Made by a program: the position numbers and the translations under genes. A DNA stretch of 64,000 bases from contig NZ_SOHE01000088.1 of assembly GCF_004403305.1 (NCBI RefSeq), forward strand, positions 36,270-100,269, written 5' to 3'. Below, piece after piece: positions 52,342-60,672 of the stretch (its first letter is position 1; each line of letters opens with the position of its first letter). Under the pieces are notes generated by a model. The model worked only from the letters and a program-made list of their open reading frames with translations. It had not been told where the DNA came from and ran no database searches. Source of the DNA: Cryobacterium frigoriphilum (lineage in GTDB: Bacteria; Actinomycetota; Actinomycetes; Actinomycetales; Microbacteriaceae).

Positions 52342-54597
52342 ATGACCGACACGACGACACCATCATCCGCTTCTCTGCGCCGCCTCGTGCCCCGCATTTT
52401 TTCTCGTGCTCAGCCGGCCGGCGCCGTCGACACCCTCATCAAGACGGTGCGGCTGCACCACCCCAAGGTTGACCTGTCGATCATCGAGCGGGCCTACAGC
52501 GTCGCCGAGCGCGCCCACGAGGGCCAGATGCGCCGCAGCGGTGAGCCCTACATCACGCATCCGGTCGCCGTGGCTCAGATTCTCGCGGACCTCGGTATCG
52601 GCACCAAGACCGTGTCGGCGGCGCTGTTGCACGACACCGTCGAAGACACCGACTACACCCTCGACCAGTTGCGGGCCGATTTCGGTGACGAGATCGCGAT
52701 GCTCGTTGACGGCGTGACCAAGCTCGACAAGGTGAAGTACGGCGATTCGACGCAGGCCGAAACCGTGCGCAAGATGATCGTCGCGATGTCCAAGGACATC
52801 CGCGTACTCATCATCAAGCTCGCCGACCGGCTGCACAACGCCCGCACCTGGGGCTTCGTTCCCAACGAATCCGCCGTACGCAAAGCCACAGAGACGCTGG
52901 AGATCTACGCGCCGCTTGCACACCGCCTTGGTATTCAGACCATCAAGTGGGAACTCGAAGACCTCTCCTTCGCTGTGCTGTACCCCAAGCTCTACGCCGA
53001 GATCGAGAGCCTCGTCAAGCAGCGCACCCCGCAGCGCGAAGAGTTCGTGCAGAACATCATCGACACCATCAATGAAGACCTGAAGTCCTCACGCATTCGG
53101 GGCAAGGTCGCCGGCCGACCCAAGCAGTACTACTCCATCTACCAGAAAATGGTCGTACGCGGCCGCGAGTTCGACGAGATCTACGACCTCGTGGGCATTC
53201 GGGTGCTCGTCAATTCGGTGCGGGACTGCTACGCCGTGCTCGGGTCCATTCATGCCCGCTGGACACCGCTGCCCGGCCGGTTCAAGGACTACATCGCCAC
53301 CCCCAAGTTCAACCTGTACCAGTCCCTTCACACGACCGTGATGGGCCCCAAGGGGCGACCCGTCGAGATTCAGATTCGCACCCAGGAAATGCACCAGCGC
53401 GCCGAGTTTGGTGTAGCCGCACACTGGAAGTACAAAGAGGCCGTCAACGGCAAGAGTGCCGGCGGACCGGGGCCGCAGAGCGACACCGACATGGCCTGGC
53501 TCGCCCACATCAGTGACTGGCAGGCCGAAACCGCCGACCCTGGTGAGTTCCTCGACTCGCTGCGCTATGAGATCGGCGCCAAAGAGGTCTACGTCTTCAC
53601 CCCGAAGGGGCGCGTCATCGGGCTTCCGACCGGGGCGACACCGGTCGACTTCGCCTACGCGGTGCACACCGAGGTGGGGCACCGCACCATGGGGTCGAAG
53701 GTCAACGGCCGGCTCGTGCCGCTCGAGAGCACGCTCACCACCGGAGATGTCGTCGAGGTCTTCACCTCGAAGAACCCGGACTCCGGCCCCAGCAAGGACT
53801 GGCTCAATTTCGTGCGCAGCCCGCGGGCGCGCAACAAGATTCGTCAGTGGTTCACGAAGGAACGCCGCGACGAGGCAATCGAGCAGGGCCGGGATGCCAT
53901 CGCCCGCGCCATGCGCAAGCAGAACCTGCCGCTGCAGAAGCTCATGAATCAGGATTCCTTTGCCGAGGTGGCGGCGCTGCTGCGGTACGAGGACGTCTCC
54001 GCGCTCTACGCCGCTGTCGGCGAGGGCCACGTGTCGACGCAGTCGGTGCTCGAAAAGGTCGTCGCCTCGCTGCAAAGCATCGAGGAAGGCGACAGCACCG
54101 ACCTGCCCGTCGCTCCGCGCGGCCATACCCAGACCCTGCGGCACAGTGATTCCGGGGTACTCGTGCGCGGCGCGCCGGATATTCTCGTGAAGCTCGCTCG
54201 CTGCTGCACGCCGGTACCCGGGGACAAGATCGTCGGCTTCATCACGCGCGGTTCGGGCGTCTCGGTGCACCAGGCATCGTGCCATAACGTGGCGTCGCTG
54301 CTCAAGGAACCCGAGCGCATGATCGACGTCGAGTGGGCGCCAACCTCGAAGAGTCTCTTCCTCGTGCACATCCAGATCGAGGCGCTCGACCGCTCCGGTT
54401 TGCTCTCCGACGTGACCCGCGTCTTATCGGAGCACCACGTGAACATTCTGTCCGCCACCGTCAACACGTCGAGTGATCGACTGGCTCTGAGCCGATTCGT
54501 CTTCGAGATGGGGGATGCGACGCACCTCGATCGCATCCTGAACGCCGTGCGGCGCATCGATACCGTCTACGACGTGTACCGCGTCAGCGACGGCTAG
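52342..54597 (+). CDS. rel: bifunctional (p)ppGpp synthetase/hydrolase Rel
   Basis: A 751-residue RSH protein. The N-terminal HD hydrolase is intact (HPVAVAQILADLG, LLHDTVEDTDYT with HDxxED). The synthetase domain has VGIRVLV, YQSLHTTVMGPKGRPVEIQI; then TGS (YVFTPKGRVIGLPTGATPVD), a zinc-finger/CC region (ARCCTPVPGDKIVGFI) and a C-terminal ACT domain. Both active sites look functional, as in actinobacterial Rel. Its TAG stop shares the palindrome CTAG with the stop of the opposite-strand gene. Confidence 0.96.
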   Translation: MTDTTTPSSASLRRLVPRIFSRAQPAGAVDTLIKTVRLHHPKVDLSIIERAYSVAERAHEGQMRRSGEPYITHPVAVAQILADLGIGTKTVSAALLHDTVEDTDYTLDQLRADFGDEIAMLVDGVTKLDKVKYGDSTQAETVRKMIVAMSKDIRVLIIKLADRLHNARTWGFVPNESAVRKATETLEIYAPLAHRLGIQTIKWELEDLSFAVLYPKLYAEIESLVKQRTPQREEFVQNIIDTINEDLKSSRIRGKVAGRPKQYYSIYQKMVVRGREFDEIYDLVGIRVLVNSVRDCYAVLGSIHARWTPLPGRFKDYIATPKFNLYQSLHTTVMGPKGRPVEIQIRTQEMHQRAEFGVAAHWKYKEAVNGKSAGGPGPQSDTDMAWLAHISDWQAETADPGEFLDSLRYEIGAKEVYVFTPKGRVIGLPTGATPVDFAYAVHTEVGHRTMGSKVNGRLVPLESTLTTGDVVEVFTSKNPDSGPSKDWLNFVRSPRARNKIRQWFTKERRDEAIEQGRDAIARAMRKQNLPLQKLMNQDSFAEVAALLRYEDVSALYAAVGEGHVSTQSVLEKVVASLQSIEEGDSTDLPVAPRGHTQTLRHSDSGVLVRGAPDILVKLARCCTPVPGDKIVGFITRGSGVSVHQASCHNVASLLKEPERMIDVEWAPTSKSLFLVHIQIEALDRSGLLSDVTRVLSEHHVNILSATVNTSSDRLALSRFVFEMGDATHLDRILNAVRRIDTVYDVYRVSDG

Positions 54598-55253
54598 GTG
54601 CACTCCTCGGTAATATCTGCGACGGCCGAGCTGGGCCTGCGTCGACCGGGCAGCGTCTCATCGTCGAACAGATCCTGCACTGCTCTGAACCGAGCGGCCG
54701 CCCGCTGGCCGGACGGGGAGAGAGCGGGAACGCATCCGTGCAGCGCCTCGCGCACGGTGCGGTAGCCACCGTAACGCAACAGCGCCGCCAAGAGGTCGAC
54801 CAGCCGGGCTTCTTCGCAATCCCCGGCGGGGTTGGTGCGGCAGAGCGCGAGGTCGACGGCGGTGCGCAGGGGCGTCGTGACGCAGACTCCGCCGATGGTG
54901 AGGGTCTCCGCGAGCGGGTCGCGCACCTCGCGCACCCGCACGCGCAGCGAGAGGGGCACGCGTTTGCGGGCACCGCTGTCGAGGTGCAACTCGTGGCAGC
55001 ACGGCTCAGGTGCGAGCCCGAAAATCCACGCGGCGCTTGAGCGTTCGGCCACGACCGCGACCGGTACCAGTCTGCTGATGGTGCGCGCACGGCTCGCGGG
55101 GCTGTCAATCTCGTCGATCGGATACCACACGTCGCCGACCAGGTAGATCTCCCCGTCAAGCCGGGCGCTGCAGAGCTCGGCGAGGGCAAGATCGTGCGGC
55201 GGCGGCGGCGGCGGCGGAACGGAGCGAAGACGCACGGGCGGGTCGGAATTCAT
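54594..55253 (-). CDS. AbiEi-like protein (putative antitoxin-type regulator)
   Basis: A 219-residue protein from ATG 55253 (MNSDPPVRLRSVP then seven prolines encoded by a GGC/GCC run). The segment SRLVPVAVVAERSSAAWIFG, GVCVTTPLRTAVDLALCR and the following helical part resemble the C-terminal region of AbiEi-family type IV antitoxins and related actinobacterial proteins. No helix-turn-helix is obvious, and no AbiEii-like nucleotidyltransferase lies nearby, so a toxin-antitoxin role is doubtful. The longer upstream frame is a shadow of the DUF349 gene. Confidence 0.55.
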   Translation of the reverse strand: MNSDPPVRLRSVPPPPPPPHDLALAELCSARLDGEIYLVGDVWYPIDEIDSPASRARTISRLVPVAVVAERSSAAWIFGLAPEPCCHELHLDSGARKRVPLSLRVRVREVRDPLAETLTIGGVCVTTPLRTAVDLALCRTNPAGDCEEARLVDLLAALLRYGGYRTVREALHGCVPALSPSGQRAAARFRAVQDLFDDETLPGRRRPSSAVADITEECT

Positions 55254-55286
55254 GCGAACACCTTGGCACGGTGCGCGAACGACAGA

Positions 55287-55327
55287 GGCCATCCCCGGCA
55301 AACTGTGGACAGTTGCCGGGAATGGCC
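55287..55327. terminator. hairpin between the AbiEi-like gene and DUF349
   Basis: Arms GGCCATCCCCGGCAA and TTGCCGGGAATGGCC (one mismatch) around an 11-base loop; it lies 37 bp after the DUF349 stop (minus strand) and probably ends that transcript. Confidence 0.7.
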
Positions 55328-55363
55328 TCGTGTGGAGAAGTCGCGGTTCTGAAAAACGCCGCG

Positions 55364-56605
55364 CTACAGGCCGATGGCCTTGAGCCACGCCTTGCGAGCC
55401 GCGAGTGCTTCTGTGGCCTCCGTGATGGCGGCCGGGTCGTTTCCGGCCTGGGCCACGGCCAGTTCCGCCTCGAGCTTCTCGATGGCGTCGTACAGCTGGC
55501 CGGCGAGGCCCTCGGTGCGGGCCTTCGTCTCGGGGTTGTTGCGAATCCAGTGGTCGTCGTCGAGCTTGCGCACGGCCGCTTCGACCTTGCGCAGCCGCTC
55601 GTCGACGGTCTTGACCTGGTCGCGCGGAACCTTGCCGATGGCGTCCCACTTGCGCTGGATGCCGCTGAGAGTGTCGCGGGCCGCGACGCGGTCGGTAGCC
55701 GTCAGAAGCGTTTCGGCCTCGGTCAGCAGTTCGAGCTTCAGGACGAGGTTGCCCGCGTACTCTTCGTCGTCGACGGCGTCGACCTCGGACTTGGCCGAGT
55801 ACAGTACGTCACCGGCAGCCTTGAACTTGGCCCACATGGCGTCGTCCTGCTTCTTGCCGCTGCGGCCTGCGAGCTTCCACTCTTCGAGCAGGTTGCGGTA
55901 GACGGGAATGCCGTCGGCACCCTTGGCCGCGAGGGCCTCGGCCTGCTCGATGAGGTGCTGCTTGCGGGTGCGCACATCCTTGTGGGCGCTGTCGAGCTCG
56001 GCGAAGAAGGCCTTGCGGTTCTGCTCGATGATCGTGCGTGCGGCCCGGAATCGCTTCCACAGGTCGTTGGCCTCACCCTTGGGAATACGCGGCGCGTCGT
56101 GCTGGTGTGCCTGCCACTTGGCGAACAGGGCGTCGAGAGCGGCGCTGGTCTGCTTCCACTGCGTCTTGGCGGGGTCTTCTGCGGCGAGGCGCTCGGCCTC
56201 TTCCACGATCGCGGCGCGTTCGGCCACGGCAGCGGATGCTGCGGCCTTCGCCTCGAGGCCCTGCTGCTCGGTGAGTTCGCTGACGGCACCGCCGAGGGCT
56301 CCGAGGCGGGTGACGAGTGCGGCGAGGTTGCCGACGGCGTTGGCCGTGGCGACCGTCGCGCTGAGATTGGCGACCGCTTTCGCCACGTCGGCGGCGGGGG
56401 CACCACCCTTCGCGCGCTGCTCGAGCAGGGTGACCTGACCGTTGAGCTCATTGTATTTACGCTCGAAGTAGGCCAGTGCTTCTTCCGGAGTTGCATCCGG
56501 GTACTGTCCAACGGCGCGTTCGCCTGACGCCTCGCGCACGAATACCGTGCCGGTTTCGTCTACGCGACCCCATGGTTGCTGATCTGTCGTAGTCAAGAGC
56601 CTCAC
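55364..56605 (-). CDS. DUF349 domain protein
   Basis: A 413-residue, strongly helical protein with several DUF349 repeats (KTQWKQTSAALDALFAKWQA, DLWKRFRAARTIIEQNRKAF, DAMWAKFKAAGDVLYSAKSE, RKWDAIGKVPRDQVKTVDER). The N-terminal part has VDETGTVFVREASGERAVG. Function unknown; likely coiled-coil scaffold. GTG start at 56605, with a TTG four codons later as alternative. Usually found next to rel and a cyclophilin in actinobacteria, as here. Confidence 0.9.
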   Translation of the reverse strand: MRLLTTTDQQPWGRVDETGTVFVREASGERAVGQYPDATPEEALAYFERKYNELNGQVTLLEQRAKGGAPAADVAKAVANLSATVATANAVGNLAALVTRLGALGGAVSELTEQQGLEAKAAASAAVAERAAIVEEAERLAAEDPAKTQWKQTSAALDALFAKWQAHQHDAPRIPKGEANDLWKRFRAARTIIEQNRKAFFAELDSAHKDVRTRKQHLIEQAEALAAKGADGIPVYRNLLEEWKLAGRSGKKQDDAMWAKFKAAGDVLYSAKSEVDAVDDEEYAGNLVLKLELLTEAETLLTATDRVAARDTLSGIQRKWDAIGKVPRDQVKTVDERLRKVEAAVRKLDDDHWIRNNPETKARTEGLAGQLYDAIEKLEAELAVAQAGNDPAAITEATEALAARKAWLKAIGL

Positions 56606-56718
56606 CTTGCTGTTCTCGTTTGTGTGCCCCTGAGAGGGCTAATACCCGCTCAAGCCTATTGCAAGCCTGCGCGCGGATTACCGGATTACTGAACTGATCG
56701 CCTAATGGTACGAAAAAA

Positions 56719-57501
56719 CTACTGGAGGGAAAATGCGGTGATGGTGGTCGCAACCGCCGGGGCGCCGTCGGTGGAACCGTCGTCGGTGCCGGCATCCGTG
56801 ATGCCGGCCTTCAGCTCGTCCAGTCCGCTCGTGACACGTCCCACCACCGTATAGCCCCCGGCACTGTCGGAGGGGATGGTGGTGTCGTCGTAGACGAGAA
56901 AGAACTGGCTGCCGATGCTTTCCGCGTCGTTGCCGACCCGCGCCATTGCGATAGTGCCCGCCGGGTACACGTCGTCGGCCGGGGCGTTCTCAATCGGCCC
57001 GTAGTTGTAGCCGGGGCCGGTTGCGTCGCCCTCGGGGTCACCGCACTGCAGCACGAAGAAGCCATCGGTCGTGAGGCGGTGGCAGTCGATGCCGTCGTAG
57101 AAACCGTCCTGCGCGAGGGCGATCGTCGACGCGACCGCCTGCGGGGCCAGAGCGCCGTCGAGCTCGATCCCCAGCGGAATGTCGTTGAGGTTCAGTGCGC
57201 CCGTCCATGTGCGATTTTCGGCAACGTCGACGGAGGGCAGGGTGCGGGCCTCGGCTGGATCCGTGCTGGGGGCATCCGTCGCTGAGTCGGTGGCCGCGGG
57301 CGTGCCGGGGCCGCCAGAGAAGTAGAAGACCTGGGCGCCGACGAGCAAGGTGAGCACGACCACGAGACCGGCCCCAGCCAGAATGTTGTCGCGCTTGCGG
57401 CGCGAGAGCTGGTTGTCGTGCACGGCTCGACGAGCCTGATAGCCGCGAACCCGCCCACGTTCTTCGCGCGCTTCACGCTCCGGCTTGTAATTCTGTGCCA
57501 C
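56719..57501 (-). CDS. membrane-anchored cyclophilin-type peptidylprolyl isomerase
   Basis: A 260-residue protein from GTG 57501 with a full AGGAGG site (57509-57514). A cytoplasmic basic segment (SRRKRDN) precedes one transmembrane helix (about 45-65, [20 protein letters not shown]) and an extracytoplasmic cyclophilin domain ([33 protein letters not shown]). Catalyses proline isomerisation in exported proteins. The active-site Arg/Phe pattern (HRL, Q-C-G-D-P) is close to normal. The longer frame above 57501 is rejected. Confidence 0.9.
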   Translation of the reverse strand: MAQNYKPEREAREERGRVRGYQARRAVHDNQLSRRKRDNILAGAGLVVVLTLLVGAQVFYFSGGPGTPAATDSATDAPSTDPAEARTLPSVDVAENRTWTGALNLNDIPLGIELDGALAPQAVASTIALAQDGFYDGIDCHRLTTDGFFVLQCGDPEGDATGPGYNYGPIENAPADDVYPAGTIAMARVGNDAESIGSQFFLVYDDTTIPSDSAGGYTVVGRVTSGLDELKAGITDAGTDDGSTDGAPAVATTITAFSLQ

Positions 57502-57593
57502 GTTATATCCTCCTGGGGCGCCCGAGCCGGGTCGCACGACCTCGTAGAACTCTACGCACAAACTTATCGGGTGGCAGTGTCTACGCTGGAGGA

Positions 57594-58937
57594 ATGTCGG
57601 ATGCTCAACCGGGTCTGCGCACGGGCGCGACCCCCCTCGCCGTGCGGATGCGCCCCACCACCCTCGATGAGGTCGCCGGCCAGCGGCACCTGCTGACTCC
57701 CGGGTCGCCCCTGGTCAGCCTCGCGAGCGACAAAACGGGGGAGCGCGGCTCGGTCTCGGTGATTCTCTGGGGTCCGCCCGGCACGGGTAAGACCACCCTC
57801 GCGCAGGCGATCGCGCACAGCTCCGGCCGCCGTTTCGTCGAGCTCTCGGCCGTGTCGGCCGGAGTGCGCGACGTGCGACAGGTGATGGAAGAGGCACGCA
57901 CCAGCCGCGATCTCTACGGCCTGTCGACGGTGCTGTTTCTCGACGAGATCCACCGCTTCTCGAAGGCGCAACAGGATGCCCTGCTGCCCGGCGTCGAGAA
58001 CGGCGTCATCATTCTTGTGGCCGCGACCACGGAAAACCCCTCCTTCTCGGTGATTTCACCGCTGCTCTCCCGCTCGTTGCTGCTCACCCTCGAGACGCTG
58101 AGCGACGACGACCTCGGCGTGGTCGTCGACCGCGCGGTCACCGATGCCCGCGGCCTCGACGACAAGTTCGACCTCGACCCTGAGGCACGGTCGGCGATCA
58201 TCCGACTGGCGTCGGGGGATGCCCGGCGGGCGCTGACGGCGCTCGAGGCAGCATCCGTCTCGGCTGCGACGACCATCGCGCCGGGGGACACGAGCAAGCC
58301 CCTCATCACGACCGAGATCGTCGCCCTCGCGGTCGACCGCGCGCTGCTGCGCTACGACCGCAACGGCGACGAGCACTACGACGTCATCAGTGCCTTCATC
58401 AAATCGGTACGCGGCTCCGACGTCGATGCAGCCCTGCACTACCTGGCCCGCATGATTGAGGCCGGTGAGGACCCGCGCTTCATCTGCCGGCGCATCATCG
58501 TGCTCGCGTCGGAGGATATCGGCATGGCCGATCCGCAGTCCCTGGTGATTGCGATGGCCGCCGCCGATGCCGTACAGATGATCGGCATGCCGGAGGGGCG
58601 CATCCCGATGGCACAGGCGGTCGTGCACCTCGCGACGGCGCCGAAGTCCAACGCCGCCTATATGGCGCTCGATGCCGCCATCGCCGATGTCAGGGCGGGC
58701 AAGGCCGGACGGGTGCCCAAACACCTGCGCGACGCCCACTACCCCGGAGCGAAGCGGCTGGGCCACGGCAAGGGCTACCAGTACCCGCACAACGACCCGA
58801 TTGGCGTGGTGACGCAGCAATACTCGCCGGATGAGATCAAGTCGGTGCGGTACTACGTGCCGACCGAGCACGGCTACGAGCGTGAGGTGTCGGCGCGGCT
58901 CGCCAAGATCATGCGCATTGTTCGCGGGCGTGAGTGA
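57594..58937 (+). CDS. rarA: replication-associated recombination protein RarA (MgsA)
   Basis: A 447-residue AAA+ ATPase: Walker [16 protein letters not shown], Walker [20 protein letters not shown], sensor [18 protein letters not shown], then the tetramerisation/C-terminal domain with [20 protein letters not shown] and [13 protein letters not shown]. It acts at stalled forks with SSB. ATG 57594 sits almost against GGAGGA, so a start a few codons away cannot be ruled out. Confidence 0.94.
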   Translation: MSDAQPGLRTGATPLAVRMRPTTLDEVAGQRHLLTPGSPLVSLASDKTGERGSVSVILWGPPGTGKTTLAQAIAHSSGRRFVELSAVSAGVRDVRQVMEEARTSRDLYGLSTVLFLDEIHRFSKAQQDALLPGVENGVIILVAATTENPSFSVISPLLSRSLLLTLETLSDDDLGVVVDRAVTDARGLDDKFDLDPEARSAIIRLASGDARRALTALEAASVSAATTIAPGDTSKPLITTEIVALAVDRALLRYDRNGDEHYDVISAFIKSVRGSDVDAALHYLARMIEAGEDPRFICRRIIVLASEDIGMADPQSLVIAMAAADAVQMIGMPEGRIPMAQAVVHLATAPKSNAAYMALDAAIADVRAGKAGRVPKHLRDAHYPGAKRLGHGKGYQYPHNDPIGVVTQQYSPDEIKSVRYYVPTEHGYEREVSARLAKIMRIVRGRE

Positions 58938-59144
58938 GCCGGTGTGTTAGTCTGGTCCTCGCCTACAACTGGTCTCGGCATGCGGCTGCGTCCGTCACCA
59001 GCTTGGAGGGGAAAAGCCCTGTAGCCGGGCGTCCCGTGGCACCCAATCCTCTGATCTCCCATGACGCACTCCCGTGCCTGCACACCTGTGCACCGCGCGG
59101 CACGCGCCCTGGTATCCCTGTTTGAGTCCCAGTGAAAGGAAACC
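58938..59144 (+). other. 207-base leader between rarA and rpsD
   Basis: No open frame of interest. A TTAGTC-type -10 lies at about 58946. The remaining 190 bases are GC-rich and can form several hairpins (for example around GCCCTG...CAGGGC-like pairs), so an autoregulatory S4-binding leader is possible. A ribosome site gaaagga (59134-59140) precedes rpsD. Confidence 0.4.
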
Positions 59145-59774
59145 GTGTCTACTAAGTCACGTACCCGCAGTAAAACTCGTCTGTCTCGTGCTCTGGGCAT
59201 CGCCCTGACCCCGAAGGCAGCTCGCTTCCTCGAAAAGCGCCCCTATGCACCGGGCGAGCACGGTCGCACCAAGCGCAAGACCGACTCGGACTATGCCGTT
59301 CGTCTTCGCGAGAAGCAGCGCTTACGCGCCCAGTACGGCATCCGCGAAGCCCAGCTCAAGATTGCCTTCGAGCAGGCTCGTCGTCGTCAGGGACTGACCG
59401 GTGAGAACCTCGTTGAGATCCTCGAGACCCGTCTCGATGCCCTCCTCGTTCGCTCCGCGATCGCCCGCACCACCGCGCAGGCTCGCCAGATGGTGACCCA
59501 CCGCCACATCCTCGTTGACGGAGAGCTCGTCGACCGCCCGTCCTACCGTCTCAAGCCGGGCCAGCTCATTCACGTGAAGGCTCGCAGCGAGGGCATGGAG
59601 CCGTTCCAGGTTGCCGCCGCCGGCGGACACGTGGACCTGCTGCCGAAGCTTCCCCCGTACCTCGAGGTTGAGCTCGACAAGCTTCAGGCCCGCCTCGTGC
59701 GCGCCCCGAAGCGCATCGAGATCCCCGTGACGTGTGAAGTTCAGCTCGTCGTGGAGTACTACGCCGCTCGATAA
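59145..59774 (+). CDS. rpsD: 30S ribosomal protein S4
   Basis: A 209-residue S4 with GTG start. The S4 RNA-binding domain is clear (LETRLDALLVRSAIARTTAQ, QMVTHRHILVDGELVDRPSY). The N-terminus lacks the zinc-binding cysteine cluster of many bacterial S4 proteins (only one late Cys is present), so this is a zinc-independent form. It is monocistronic here rather than in the alpha operon, as usual in actinobacteria. The stop region is duplicated downstream. Confidence 0.96.
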   Translation: MSTKSRTRSKTRLSRALGIALTPKAARFLEKRPYAPGEHGRTKRKTDSDYAVRLREKQRLRAQYGIREAQLKIAFEQARRRQGLTGENLVEILETRLDALLVRSAIARTTAQARQMVTHRHILVDGELVDRPSYRLKPGQLIHVKARSEGMEPFQVAAAGGHVDLLPKLPPYLEVELDKLQARLVRAPKRIEIPVTCEVQLVVEYYAAR

Positions 59775-59810
59775 CACCGTGCAGCTCGCTAACACCGTGC
59801 AGCTCGATAG
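59766..59810 (+). repeat. 18-bp tandem repeat of the rpsD 3' end
   Basis: Units gctcgataacaccgtgca (59766-59783) and gctcgctaacaccgtgca, then gctcgatag. Because the unit is 18 bp, the codon pair Arg/stop recurs in frame, giving TAA, TAA and TAG in succession. Confidence 0.92.
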
Positions 59811-59825
59811 ATAAGAGTTACGCTG

Positions 59826-59862
59826 AAAGGCGGATCACCTCCGGGTGGTCCGCCTTTTTAGT
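59826..59862 (+). terminator. terminator of rpsD
   Basis: Stem AAAGGCGGATCACC/GGTGGTCCGCCTTT (one wobble) with loop tccg, followed by TTA after the T run. Confidence 0.92.
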
Positions 59863-59902
59863 TCCCCAAGTCGAAAGTTCCAACGTCGAGAGAGTGGTTT
59901 TC

Positions 59903-60298
59903 ATGTCAGGTGGAGATATTGCCGGACTCATCGCGGCCGGAGTGTTCGCCGTGCTCGTCGCCGTTCTCGCCATACCGCTGGTCAAACTAGGCCGCGTCTT
60001 CGACGAAACGACGCACGCGATTCGTGACCTAAGCGACAACGTCACGCCGCTCATTGCCGAGTCCACGACAACGCTCAAGCAGACCAACGCGCAAATCGCC
60101 CGGGTTGACACGATCACGAGCAATCTAGCGGATGTCACCGGTAACGTGTCAGCGCTGGTCGCCCTGTTCGCCGCCACCGTGGGCGGACCACTGATTAAAC
60201 TCGCCGGTTTCTCGGCCGGTGTTCGCGCCGCATTCCGCACCGTAGTGCCGGCCGCTGCACCCGCGGCGGAGCGCGCCACCCGGCGTCGTCGGCGCTAG
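59903..60298 (+). CDS. DUF948 family membrane protein
   Basis: A 131-residue protein: N-terminal transmembrane helix (IAGLIAAGVFAVLVAVLAIPL), then a helical segment rich in Thr/Asp (VFDETTHAIRDLSDNVTPLI), typical DUF948. A GTG three codons earlier is an alternative start. Function unknown; conserved between rpsD and alaS in actinobacteria. Ends in an Arg-rich tail. Confidence 0.87.
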   Translation: MSGGDIAGLIAAGVFAVLVAVLAIPLVKLGRVFDETTHAIRDLSDNVTPLIAESTTTLKQTNAQIARVDTITSNLADVTGNVSALVALFAATVGGPLIKLAGFSAGVRAAFRTVVPAAAPAAERATRRRRR

Positions 60299-60342
60299 AC
60301 CTATACGCTGGTCGTGTACCAATTACCTCTGGGAGCATTTAA

Positions 60343-60546
60343 ATGAAGAAGTTCGTCTGGCTGGTTGTTGGCGTTGCCGTGGGATTTGTCGTGGCCCACG
60401 AGGTCAATCAGACCAAGCAGGGCAAGCAGTTCTTCAACGACCTCGACGTCAAGGCCCGGGAATTCGGTGAGGCCATCTCCGATGGCTACCGCCAGCGCGA
60501 GGCCGAGCTGCGCGACGCGATCGCCGAAGACGCGCCCGAACGCTAA
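60343..60546 (+). CDS. small membrane protein of the rpsD-alaS locus
   Basis: A 67-residue protein with one N-terminal helix (FVWLVVGVAVGFVVAHEV) and an acidic/basic helical tail (REFGEAISDGYRQREAELRD). Its place between DUF948 and alaS is conserved in actinobacteria; function unknown. ATG 60343 behind gggagca. Confidence 0.8.
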   Translation: MKKFVWLVVGVAVGFVVAHEVNQTKQGKQFFNDLDVKAREFGEAISDGYRQREAELRDAIAEDAPER

Positions 60547-60578
60547 CCGGTCTTCACGAGGCGTCCCACGCCGACGAT

Positions 60579-60599
60579 CGCACGCACGCACGCACGCAC
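60579..60599. repeat. CGCA tetranucleotide run
   Basis: About five CGCA units in the leader of alaS, 74 bases before its start. Confidence 0.85.
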
Positions 60600-60672
60600 T
60601 CACGGCCGGCCGGCCCCGGCCGGGCTCTACTGTTTTATGCACCTTTCATGCACCACCGAATAGACGGACCCC

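Noticed and set aside
54594..55253. Type IV toxin-antitoxin pair
   Set aside because: The protein resembles AbiEi only in part and no AbiEii-like toxin gene is adjacent.
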